From the NCBI GenBank assembly GCA_964440605.1, contig CAYTSW010000046.1:1-18914 (forward strand): a stretch of DNA of 18,914 nt, given 5' to 3'. Made by a program: the position numbers and the translations under genes. Source of the DNA: CAYTSW01 sp964440605. GTDB taxonomy: Bacteria; Planctomycetota; Phycisphaerae; Phycisphaerales; UBA1924. Within the stretch, counting starts at the first letter, position 1; the number at the start of each line of letters is the position of its first letter. Under the pieces are notes generated by a model that worked only from the letters and a program-made list of their open reading frames with translations, did not search any database and was not told the origin of the DNA. Below, one piece after another: positions 1 to 7,761 of the stretch.

Positions 1-85
1 GCCCGGCTGCCTTCAACGTCCGGGCATGCCAAAGCTATGACCCGCAGAGCCGGGTCAGTGGCACGCACATCCGCTGAGGCTTGCC
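1..85. other. Non-coding edge region with a small hairpin
   Basis: No credible gene is visible here. A 7-bp inverted repeat lies at 38-44/51-57 (core GACCCG / CGGGTC, 6-nt loop), and a 6-bp pair GCCCGG / CCGGGC lies at 1-6/20-25. Neither is followed by a T-run, so I cannot call an intrinsic terminator for a gene entering from the left. Confidence 0.4.
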
Positions 86-89
86 TCAG
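74..89 (-). terminator. Possible short stem at the 3' end of the LVIVD-repeat gene
   Basis: A 7-bp palindromic stem (CTGAGGC / GCCTCAG, 2-nt centre) overlaps the stop codon of the minus-strand gene ending at 86. There is no U-tract after it, so it could be a weak or factor-assisted stop, or chance in GC-rich DNA. Confidence 0.2.
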
Positions 90-2338
90 TTACCTTCGAG
101 TTCGAAGCGGCGGAGCCAGTTGGCGTTGCAGCGGGCGGCTTCGGTCTCGGCGTTCTGCGACTGCGTGTAGAGGTCGTCGGTGCTGATCGAGCCGTCGTTG
201 TTCGCGTCGGTCGGGCACCAGCCGAGGTAGGGGCGGACCTCGACGGCGTCGACGCCGCACTCGAGGATGTTCTGGCGCCGGTTGTCGCTGGCGCTGAAGC
301 GGACGCGGGTGGCGGAAGTGCCATCGTCGGGCGGGATGCGCACGACGCCCGGCCGCCACGCGGCTTCGGGCGTGTCGTGGCGGTTGGCCTCGGTCCAGGT
401 GAAGCCGTTGTTGAAGGAAACCTCGACGGTGAGGTTGTCGCCGCCGGCGAAGCCGCTGTTGGCGATGTCGTTGAACCAGTACTGATAGGTGACGAGCGCG
501 CCGCCGGTGGTGTTGAGGACGGGGCTGGTGAGCGTGGTGGATCCGCCGTCGACATCGGAGTTCCCCGGCGCGTTGTCGGTGACGTAGGCGAAGCCGTCGC
601 CCTGGGCGTCGGAGGGCGGGGCGCCGAAGCTCGTGTCGCTCGGCTGGGCGCGTTGCCACTGGCCATCGCTGGCGGATGAGAAGACCGACCAGCCTTGGTT
701 CGTGGTGAAGTCGTCGGTGAACGCCAGGTCGAGCCCGGGCACGGCGACGTCGGCGACGAGCGGCGCATCGGAGGGGTTGAAGGGATAGGTAAAGGCCTGG
801 CGGTCGGTCGTTTCGGCGGTGACGAACCACGACACGCGCTCGCCCGGCGTGAGCGCGGGGAACGTGAAGGTGTGCGTCTGCCCGCTCACATCGCTGGGCG
901 TGAGCACCACGTCGCCCGAGGCCCGTTGGAGCGTCAGATCGACCGTGCCCGGCTCCACCGAGGCGTTGACGCTCTCGATCGTGACGGCGAAGGTGTCGCC
1001 TCCGATCGGCGCGAGCAGCTCCGGCGCCGCGCCGGCCTGCGTGATGCGCAGGCGCGGGCCGTCGATGGCGTCGACGCGCAGGACGAAGAGGCCGCGCTCG
1101 ATGTCGCTGACGATCACGTTACCGCTGGGGTAGTACGGGAAGACGGACCACGCGCCGTTGAAGGCGGCGGCGTCGCTGCCCGGGAAGGTGTCGAAGTAGG
1201 CGATCTCCTGCGGGTTCTTCGGGTCGGTGGCGTCGAAGACGCGCAGGCCCGAGCGGTAGTTGGCCTGGAAGAGATAATCGCCGCGGGTGTAGAGGTTGTG
1301 GTCGATGGCCTGCTTGCCGGTGGTGAACGAGCCCGTGACAACTGGATTGCGCAGGTCGGTGACGTCGATGACGCGCGTGGTGGTGGTCGCGACGGAGCCG
1401 TCGCTCTCGTCGAGTTCGTCGTTGAGGTAAAGCGTGGAGCGGTCATCGCTGAGCCAGAGCTGGTGGCTGTATCCCGAGCGCGGATAGAAGAGCGTGCTGA
1501 TGAGCTCGGGCGCGAGCGGGTCGGTCATGTCGACGATGCGCAGGCCGGTCTGGGTCCAGCCGCCGCTGAGCCCGGAGGCGAGGAAGGCGATCTCGCGCCC
1601 GTCGAACTCGCCGCCCTGCCGGGTGACGACCTGCGCGTCATGGACGTACTGCTGGGTCCAGCCGCCGACGACCTGCGGGTTGCCCGGCTCCGTGAGGTCG
1701 AGGCGGATGAGCCCGCCGTTGCCGATGTTCGCCCCCGCGAGGTAGAGCGTGCCGGCTTCTTCGTTGGCGACGATGTTGTGCGTGGTGCTGTGCCCCGCGT
1801 CGAGGATGTTGCCGGTGAGGACGACTTCGCCGGCGTCGATGCGTCCGATGTTGATGCACTGCACGCCCGCGCCGCCCTCGCTCACGCCGTAGGCCCAGTT
1901 GCCGATGACTTTGATGTCGTGCCAGACGCTCGAGGGCCCGGGGATGACTTCGATGATCTGCGGATCGGTCGGGTCGGTGATCTCGACGAAGCCGAAGCCT
2001 TTTTCGAGGCCCATGATGGCGTATTCGCGCCCGCTGGGGGAGACGTAGCCCCAGCAGTCGTTGCCGAGGTTCTGACCCCCCGGGAACTGGTTGAGCGGGA
2101 TGTGGCTCAGCAGCGTGACGCCCTGGGCGCCGAACCCCGAGCCGCGCGGCACGCCGCGCTCGTTCGGGTTGGGTGAGCGGTAGACCTCGCCCGGGACGGC
2201 GGGCAGACGATCGGCCAGCTTGCGCCAGTCTTCATCGTGGCCTTGCGCCGGACGGGGGACGCCCGCGAGCACGCCCCCCGCGACGCCCGCGATGATCACC
2301 ACGCGAACCGCTCGCCTCCGACCGCCGAACCGATGCAT
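86..2338 (-). CDS. Secreted choice-of-anchor B family protein with LVIVD-type repeats and a dockerin-like C-terminal loop
   Basis: This predicted exported protein of 750 aa has unknown function. Residues 1-33 look like a signal peptide: an RRR basic region, a hydrophobic core, and a cut near AQG. Residues 75-425 carry five LVIVD-like beta-propeller blades, each with a pattern close to hRhhDhTDPxxPxhh, at about 116-132, 209-225, 266-281, 321-336 and 364-380. This matches the choice-of-anchor B family. Residues 540-705 form a beta-rich, jelly-roll-like module (DDF...GW start, paired aromatics). The tail holds an EF-hand-like loop with D711, N713, D715, G716 and D722 after a Cys at 708, resembling planctomycete dockerin-type anchors, and then a short polar end. 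The frame is open far upstream to 3202, but that part runs antisense to another gene. I chose the ATG at 2338 because GGAG lies 5 nt upstream and it starts directly at the signal peptide. ATGs at 2353 and 2365 are alternatives. Confidence 0.88.
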   Translation of the reverse strand: MHRFGGRRRAVRVVIIAGVAGGVLAGVPRPAQGHDEDWRKLADRLPAVPGEVYRSPNPNERGVPRGSGFGAQGVTLLSHIPLNQFPGGQNLGNDCWGYVSPSGREYAIMGLEKGFGFVEITDPTDPQIIEVIPGPSSVWHDIKVIGNWAYGVSEGGAGVQCINIGRIDAGEVVLTGNILDAGHSTTHNIVANEEAGTLYLAGANIGNGGLIRLDLTEPGNPQVVGGWTQQYVHDAQVVTRQGGEFDGREIAFLASGLSGGWTQTGLRIVDMTDPLAPELISTLFYPRSGYSHQLWLSDDRSTLYLNDELDESDGSVATTTTRVIDVTDLRNPVVTGSFTTGKQAIDHNLYTRGDYLFQANYRSGLRVFDATDPKNPQEIAYFDTFPGSDAAAFNGAWSVFPYYPSGNVIVSDIERGLFVLRVDAIDGPRLRITQAGAAPELLAPIGGDTFAVTIESVNASVEPGTVDLTLQRASGDVVLTPSDVSGQTHTFTFPALTPGERVSWFVTAETTDRQAFTYPFNPSDAPLVADVAVPGLDLAFTDDFTTNQGWSVFSSASDGQWQRAQPSDTSFGAPPSDAQGDGFAYVTDNAPGNSDVDGGSTTLTSPVLNTTGGALVTYQYWFNDIANSGFAGGDNLTVEVSFNNGFTWTEANRHDTPEAAWRPGVVRIPPDDGTSATRVRFSASDNRRQNILECGVDAVEVRPYLGWCPTDANNDGSISTDDLYTQSQNAETEAARCNANWLRRFELEGN

Positions 2339-2491
2339 ATGGGCTCCGTTCATCTCTCGCCGCATCGCCAAGCCGCTCCGCAGCGGCGCACCGCGACACC
2401 CGAGCGCACAGGAGGCGCTCGCCCGACTATATGGGCGGGTGAACCCGGCGGTTCGGGCCGATCCGCCAACCCGCGGGCAACGTCCGGATTC
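2339..2491. promoter_or_regulatory. Divergent intergenic region (putative promoters, hairpin)
   Basis: This is the spacer between the minus-strand LVIVD-repeat gene and the plus-strand gene at 2492, so it should hold promoters for both. A TATAGT-like hexamer on the minus strand, within the AT-rich patch near 2429-2435, is the best -10 candidate. I could not pair it with a convincing -35 box. A 6-bp hairpin GCCGCT / AGCGGC (2372-2377/2382-2387, 4-nt loop) falls in the predicted leader of the minus-strand gene. Promoter placement is inference only. Confidence 0.3.
2344..2347 (-). promoter_or_regulatory. Ribosome binding site fixing the start at 2338
   Basis: GGAG on the minus strand, 5 nt before the ATG at 2338. 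It favours this start over the in-frame ATGs at 2353 and 2365, whose upstream purines sit too close or are absent. Confidence 0.55.
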
Positions 2492-3439
2492 GTGCGTGTC
2501 CTCGTCGCGATGGTGGCGCTTCGGGTCGTCGTGCCGGCAGCCGCGGCGAAGGACATCGTCACGCCCTTCGTGCTGCTCGATGAATCGACGCAGCCCCGGG
2601 TGGTGATCGCGTGGGAAGACGGCGCCAGCGAGCGGCACGAGCACGCGCTGCGGCTCCCCTACGGGTCCGACGCGCAGCGCACCGCCATCGCGCCCAATCT
2701 CGACGCCTTCGTCGCCGCCGGCGGCACGCGGCTGTCCAAGGGTGCGGGCCACCCGCGGGGCGCGGTCGTGCGCGTCGGCTTCTACGCGCGCGACAACAAC
2801 CGCCCGCTCTTCGAAGGCGTCACGCCCGACACGATCATCGAAGTCCGCCTCGAAGGCGTGCGCTTCAATCAGCCGGTGCACGCGCTGGCGTCGTCGGTCA
2901 TCCAGCACCTCAAGTACGACCCCGCAGCGCTCGAGAGCTGCGGCATGCCGCCCGATGCGCGCGAGCAGTTCAACATCGCCTCGCCCGTCGACACGCTCAA
3001 CGACCGCGTCCGCCCCGGCATCGACGCGCGCCTCGGCGCGTTCGGCGATCACGGCGCTTCGCTCGGCGATGTGCGCATCGAGCGCGAGGCCGACGACACG
3101 CTCACGCTCGTCACGCGCTTCGCCTATCCCGCGCTGCGCAGCCTGCGCGACCCGTGGCGGCAAACGATCCCCGGCACGTTCCTCGAGCCGGTGCACTTCC
3201 ACCTGGAGTTCGAGGCCCTGCCGATGGGCGTCGAACCGCTGGATCCGGCGCGCGAGCGCCTGCCGGGCGTGGAGCCGGTGCCGCTGGTCGTCGTGGCAGA
3301 CGATCCCTCGGTGACCGCCGTTGCCCGCGCGCGAGAGACGGGCCCGCCGCCCGAGCGCAACGCGTGGGTGCTGACGCTCATGCTCGCGGCCGGGGCGCTG
3401 GCGGGGGCGGTGACGCTGGCCTTGCGAATCCGCGGCTGA
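2492..3439 (+). CDS. Hypothetical secreted protein with C-terminal membrane anchor
   Basis: I do not recognise this 315-aa protein. The GTG at 2492 gives a short signal peptide (hydrophobic VRVLVAMVALRVVV, cut near AAA-KD). The frame is open back to 2237, but the extra N-terminus is Arg/Pro-rich and overlaps the divergent promoter and signal region, so I do not include it. The ATG at 2510 is an alternative, though it removes the basic start of the signal peptide. The body is mixed alpha/beta in appearance with a single Cys in CGMPP. The last 26 residues contain a hydrophobic segment (about 292-311) followed by RIRG, which suggests an extracytoplasmic domain anchored at its C-terminus. The next gene starts 20 nt downstream, so the two probably form an operon. 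Confidence 0.6.
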   Translation: MRVLVAMVALRVVVPAAAAKDIVTPFVLLDESTQPRVVIAWEDGASERHEHALRLPYGSDAQRTAIAPNLDAFVAAGGTRLSKGAGHPRGAVVRVGFYARDNNRPLFEGVTPDTIIEVRLEGVRFNQPVHALASSVIQHLKYDPAALESCGMPPDAREQFNIASPVDTLNDRVRPGIDARLGAFGDHGASLGDVRIEREADDTLTLVTRFAYPALRSLRDPWRQTIPGTFLEPVHFHLEFEALPMGVEPLDPARERLPGVEPVPLVVVADDPSVTAVARARETGPPPERNAWVLTLMLAAGALAGAVTLALRIRG

Positions 3440-3459
3440 CGGCGCGCGAACAATCAGGC

Positions 3460-3975
3460 GTGTTCCGCCGCGCGCCCATCCGAACCACCGCGCTGCTCTG
3501 CTTCAGCGGGTGCGCTTTCGCGACCGGCGCGGCGTATCTCATCGGCGGCTGGCCCTTCGCCTGGCCCACGCTCACGATCACCGGCTCGCTGGCCATCGTC
3601 ATCACGGGCCTCGTGACGCTGGTGACCAAGGCCCGCGTGGAGCCCGACCCGAAGGCGCGCCGAAACGTCGGCCGCGCGCTGCCGCCCATCCTCGGGCTGG
3701 CGATGCTCCCGCTGTTCGCGTTGATTCTCGAGGGTCCGGACGCCCTGGTGCCGCTGATCGCGGTGCTGGCGGTGGTGCTGATCCTGGTGGGTACGATCGC
3801 CGCGATCACCCTCGCGGCCCGGCTGAGCCCCAAGCCGCCGGGGGTGGCGTGCCCGGAGTGCGGGTACGACCTGGCGGGGCTGGTGACGGATCGGTGTCCG
3901 GAGTGCGGGCGGGTCTTGGATGGAGAGACGCGGGAACGACTCCGCGATGCGATCAATGTCGCTACGCGTCGGTGA
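3460..3975 (+). CDS. Membrane protein with C-terminal CPECG zinc ribbon
   Basis: This 171-aa protein starts at a GTG, 20 nt after the previous stop, with only a weak ribosome site. Four hydrophobic segments are visible at about 10-30, 35-55, 74-90 and 96-120. They are followed by a cytoplasmic-looking zinc ribbon with C131, C134, C146 and C149 in the pattern CPECGYDLxG...CPECG. This ribbon style is common on small planctomycete membrane proteins of unknown role; I infer metal binding from the four Cys only. The same frame runs open upstream to 2611, antiparallel to no signal and overlapping the preceding gene in an Arg-rich out-of-frame stretch, so I trimmed it. No function can be assigned beyond a zinc-ribbon membrane protein. 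Confidence 0.7.
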   Translation: MFRRAPIRTTALLCFSGCAFATGAAYLIGGWPFAWPTLTITGSLAIVITGLVTLVTKARVEPDPKARRNVGRALPPILGLAMLPLFALILEGPDALVPLIAVLAVVLILVGTIAAITLAARLSPKPPGVACPECGYDLAGLVTDRCPECGRVLDGETRERLRDAINVATRR

Positions 3976-3986
3976 GTGTCCCGATC

Positions 3987-4067
3987 ACGGTGCCACTGTG
4001 CGGGCGCAGCCCGCGTAGCGCATTCGCCGCTTGCACCACGCAGCCTTCGGCTGCATGGTGGCACCGT
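3987..4067. repeat. Nested inverted repeats in a convergent intergenic region
   Basis: A perfect 10-bp inverted repeat (ACGGTGCCAC at 3987-3996, GTGGCACCGT at 4058-4067) encloses two further hairpins. One is GCGGGC / GCCCGC (4000-4005/4009-4014). The other is a 12-bp stem with one mismatch around a TTC loop (4034-4045/4049-4060). The inner 12-bp stem overlaps the outer repeat, so the two structures are alternatives. It sits between the converging genes ending at 3975 and 4111 and may act as a bidirectional terminator, or it may be a copy of a dispersed REP-like element. No T-run follows. Confidence 0.55.
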
Positions 4068-4086
4068 CTCTCCACCCTTGCCTCTT

Positions 4087-4104
4087 CTCCGTGTCCTCCG
4101 TGTA
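4087..4104. repeat. Two-copy 9-nt direct repeat (CTCCGTGTn)
   Basis: CTCCGTGT occurs at 4087-4094 and again at 4096-4103 with a 9-nt period, preceded by the related CCTCTT. On the minus strand it reads as ACACGGAGG-ACACGGAGA. Short strings of this kind are familiar to me from intergenic DNA of many environmental bacteria, but I cannot verify that here. It lies just downstream of the moxR stop. Confidence 0.45.
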
Positions 4105-4110
4105 CTGCCT

Positions 4111-5175
<1,065 letters not shown>

Positions 5176-5210
5176 AAAGATGATCGTAGCGACGCGTGGG
5201 CGCGGGTCCG

Positions 5211-6656
5211 TCAGGCTTCGACGCCCATTGCCGCGGTCATCGCAGCGTGGAGGTCGGTGATATGCCCCGCGGGCGAGACGCGGTCGGCCCACGGGCCCTT
5301 GGCCGAGAGCAGGACGTGGTCCGACGTGTGGTTCGCGCTGACCCAGGCGACGGCGTAGTGATTGGCCATGATGGAGCCGAGCATGCAGGGGCGGCTGTCG
5401 GCGGGGTCGAAGATGTCGATCCGCTCGCCGCGGGCCTGGGCGTGCATGGCGGCCAGTTCGTGCTCGGCGAGGGTGACGCCGCGATGCTCGGTGAGCATGG
5501 CGGCGACGGCGTCGACCTCACCCGAGCCGCGCTCGCCCAGGAGGCGGCCCATCTGCTCGAAGGACGTGCGCCCGCCCGCGATGCGGGCGAAGCCCTCGGC
5601 GCCGCCCTCGGCGTACTTGGTGATGGCGGGGTTGGCGTTGCCGTGGTCGCTGGTGACGATGACCAGCGTGTCGGCGTCACGCTCGGCGAAGTCGCAGGCC
5701 TGGCGCACGGCGTCGTCGAAGGCGAGCTGGTCGCGGAGGAGGGCCATGATGTCGTTGGCGTGGGCGGCGTGGTCGACGCGCCCGCCCTCGACCATCAGGA
5801 AGAAGCCGGTGTCGGAGCGGCCTTGCAGACGCTTGATCGCGGTCTTGGTCATCTCGGCGAGCGTGGGCTCATCGTTCGGTCGGTCGCACTCGAAGTGCAT
5901 GTGGTCGGGCGTGAAGACGCCCCACAGCGGCTCGTCGCGCTTCAGGTCGGCGCTCTTGAGCGCGCTGCGCGAGCGCACGACCTGGGCGTCGGGCTTGAGC
6001 TCGTCGAAGAGCTCGGGTGTGAAGTGGTCCGTGCCGCCACCGAGGCAGACGTCGACGCGCCGCTCGAGCATCTTGCGCGCGATGGACGGATAGTTACGCC
6101 GCGAGTCTTCGTTGACGAGGAAGGCGGCTGGGGTGGCGTGGCCGAGGTGGGTGGTGGTCACGAGGCCGGTCGCCATGCCGAGGCGTTCGAGGGTGACGGC
6201 CAGCGGCGTGGGGCGACGGCCGTCGGGCAACACATTGAGCTTGCGGTTGAGGGTGCGCTCGCCTACGGAGAAGGCGGTGCCGGCTGCGGCGGAATCGGTG
6301 ACGGGCCCATCGGCGGAGCCGGTGGACAGGATGCCGTTGAGCACATCGTCTTCGTTCATCAGCTCGACCCAGCGCGTGCCGCGGCTTCGGGTCTGCTGGG
6401 CGAAGAGCTCGGCCATCTCCATGACGCCCGGGCTCATCCCGTCGCTGATGAGCAGGATGACGTTCTTTGGGCGGCCTTCCTTCTGGTTCCGCCGCGGGAG
6501 CGGGCGCAGACGCGCAACGCCGGGCTGGAGTGCAGGTTGGGCGTGCGTCGCGGCTGCGAGTCCGAGGATGCCTCCCGCGGCGGCGCCGATGAAGGTGCGT
6601 CGGTCGAGGCCGGCCCGCTCGCGGTGATCGCCCGCTCCGTCAAAGGATGGTGTCAT
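5211..6656 (-). CDS. Tat-exported PhoA-type alkaline phosphatase
   Basis: This 481-aa phosphomonoesterase is predicted to act in the periplasm. The N-terminus has a twin-arginine motif (RRTFIG at 19-24), a hydrophobic stretch and a cut near HAQ, so export is probably folded via Tat, as expected for a metalloenzyme. The full active-site set of the E. coli PhoA family is visible: D72 (LLISDG), nucleophile S122 in TDSAAAGTA, T175 in HATPAA, R186 in EDSRRNY, E290, D295 and H299 in VEGGRVDHAAH, D337-H338 in TSDHGN, and H443 in NHTSDH. Together these bind two Zn and one Mg. The start is the ATG at 6656; no good ribosome site precedes it. It lies 78 nt after the barrel gene and 35 nt before moxR. 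I see no Pho-box-like sequence. Confidence 0.93.
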   Translation of the reverse strand: MTPSFDGAGDHRERAGLDRRTFIGAAAGGILGLAAATHAQPALQPGVARLRPLPRRNQKEGRPKNVILLISDGMSPGVMEMAELFAQQTRSRGTRWVELMNEDDVLNGILSTGSADGPVTDSAAAGTAFSVGERTLNRKLNVLPDGRRPTPLAVTLERLGMATGLVTTTHLGHATPAAFLVNEDSRRNYPSIARKMLERRVDVCLGGGTDHFTPELFDELKPDAQVVRSRSALKSADLKRDEPLWGVFTPDHMHFECDRPNDEPTLAEMTKTAIKRLQGRSDTGFFLMVEGGRVDHAAHANDIMALLRDQLAFDDAVRQACDFAERDADTLVIVTSDHGNANPAITKYAEGGAEGFARIAGGRTSFEQMGRLLGERGSGEVDAVAAMLTEHRGVTLAEHELAAMHAQARGERIDIFDPADSRPCMLGSIMANHYAVAWVSANHTSDHVLLSAKGPWADRVSPAGHITDLHAAMTAAMGVEA

Positions 6657-6734
6657 GGGGTAATGGTGGCCGCCGACGCCTGAGGAAACAACCCCGAGGC
6701 GTGTTCGAATCGCGTTCAGGGACGCGTCGGAGGG

Positions 6735-7721
6735 TCAGAAGTCGTAGCGGAGGCCGAAGGCGAGCATGGCGGAAGGGTCGGTTTCTTCTTCGACGAGTTC
6801 GTCGCCGCCGGAGTCGAGGATCTCGAGTTGGCGGTAGACCGAAGCGCCGCCCTCGATGAAGACTTCGAGGCCGTCGAGGGGTCGCCAGGTCGCCCCGGCT
6901 CCGACGAGAACGCGCCAGTCGCGGAAGATGCCGTCGCGGGCGACGGCGTGGTCGTCCGACAGTCGGAACTCGCCCACGCCCAGGCGCCCGAAGAGGTGAA
7001 CGGTGAACATCGGGCAGACATCGACGTTGATGCGGGCGCCGGGGCCCTGAACGAGGACGTTGACCTTTTCATTGACTTGCCAGTCGAGCGTGACGATGGG
7101 AATGACCAGCGTATCGTCCTCGAGGCGGGTCTGGGCGAGGACGCCGAAGCCGATGGAGAGGTCGGCCGAGGGCGTCCATTGCACGCCGCCAAAGCCGCCG
7201 CCGGTGATGGAATCGCCGAAGTCGGCGCCGGACTCGAACGCGGCGAGCACGTCGCCTCCCGCGAAGACGCCCCAGGTGCGGTCGATGGCGTAGAAGCCTC
7301 GCGCGGTGATGCGTGGGGCGTAGAACTCGTCGAAGGGGTCGTCGTCGAGGCCGGGGAGGAAGTCTCCGGCGTTGTCGACCTCGTACACCGACACCGCGCC
7401 GCCGACGCCGACGGTGAGGCTCAGGCGCGACGAGGGTCGGAACGTGAAGTCGACGCTGCCCGCGGTTCGGGAGAGGAAGACCGAGGCGTCGCCGTCGTCG
7501 ATCTCGGTGTCAAAAAAGAAGCGCTGGTTGCCCTGCAGAGAGATGGAGACCGCCGGTGGTTCCTGATCAGGGGCCGCCCGGTCCTCTTCCTGCGCGTCCG
7601 CGTCCGCTCGACCGCCCGGTTCGACGAGCAGGCGCTCGTTCGAGCCGTCCTGCGCGAGCGCGGGAAAGGCGAAGGCGTTGAGCGTCAGCAAAGCGATTGT
7701 TGCGTGAGTAAGTCGTTGCAC
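6735..7721 (-). CDS. Outer-membrane beta-barrel protein (possibly DUF6268-like)
   Basis: This 328-aa protein has a signal peptide (1-23, cut ALA-QD), then an acidic, probably disordered linker (24-55). After that come alternating aromatic/hydrophobic strands to a C-terminal RYDF ending in Phe, the usual mark of an outer-membrane barrel recognised by BamA. Repeated short motifs such as GVFAGGDV, SIGFGVLAQ and VLVGAGATW fit transmembrane strands. The start codon is GTG at 7721, supported by AAGGGAG 7 nt upstream. The product may be a porin or structural barrel; DUF6268 is a guess from its general look, and no substrate can be named. It lies 40 nt after the VWA gene and belongs to the same co-directional cluster. 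Confidence 0.75.
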   Translation of the reverse strand: MQRLTHATIALLTLNAFAFPALAQDGSNERLLVEPGGRADADAQEEDRAAPDQEPPAVSISLQGNQRFFFDTEIDDGDASVFLSRTAGSVDFTFRPSSRLSLTVGVGGAVSVYEVDNAGDFLPGLDDDPFDEFYAPRITARGFYAIDRTWGVFAGGDVLAAFESGADFGDSITGGGFGGVQWTPSADLSIGFGVLAQTRLEDDTLVIPIVTLDWQVNEKVNVLVQGPGARINVDVCPMFTVHLFGRLGVGEFRLSDDHAVARDGIFRDWRVLVGAGATWRPLDGLEVFIEGGASVYRQLEILDSGGDELVEEETDPSAMLAFGLRYDF

Positions 7722-7728
7722 CTGCGAG

Positions 7729-7735
7729 CTCCCTT
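7729..7735 (-). promoter_or_regulatory. Ribosome binding site for the barrel gene (supports GTG start)
   Basis: AAGGGAG on the minus strand, 7 nt upstream of the GTG at 7721. It is strong enough to support the unusual start codon, which also places the signal peptide correctly. Confidence 0.65.
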
Positions 7736-7761
7736 CGCCCGGCGAGCGTGTTGAGATCGGA

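Noticed and set aside
695..2176. Plus-strand open frame of 493 codons inside the LVIVD-repeat gene
   Set aside because: Composition is Arg/Val/Asp/Gly-rich and it lies entirely opposite a gene with a clear domain structure.
2339..3202. N-terminal extension of the LVIVD-repeat protein up to 3202
   Set aside because: It runs antisense to the gene at 2492-3439, has shadow-like composition, and would bury the signal peptide inside the protein.
5196..6683. Plus-strand open frame of 495 codons opposite the alkaline phosphatase
   Set aside because: The minus strand encodes a phosphatase with every catalytic residue in place, so the plus frame is a shadow.
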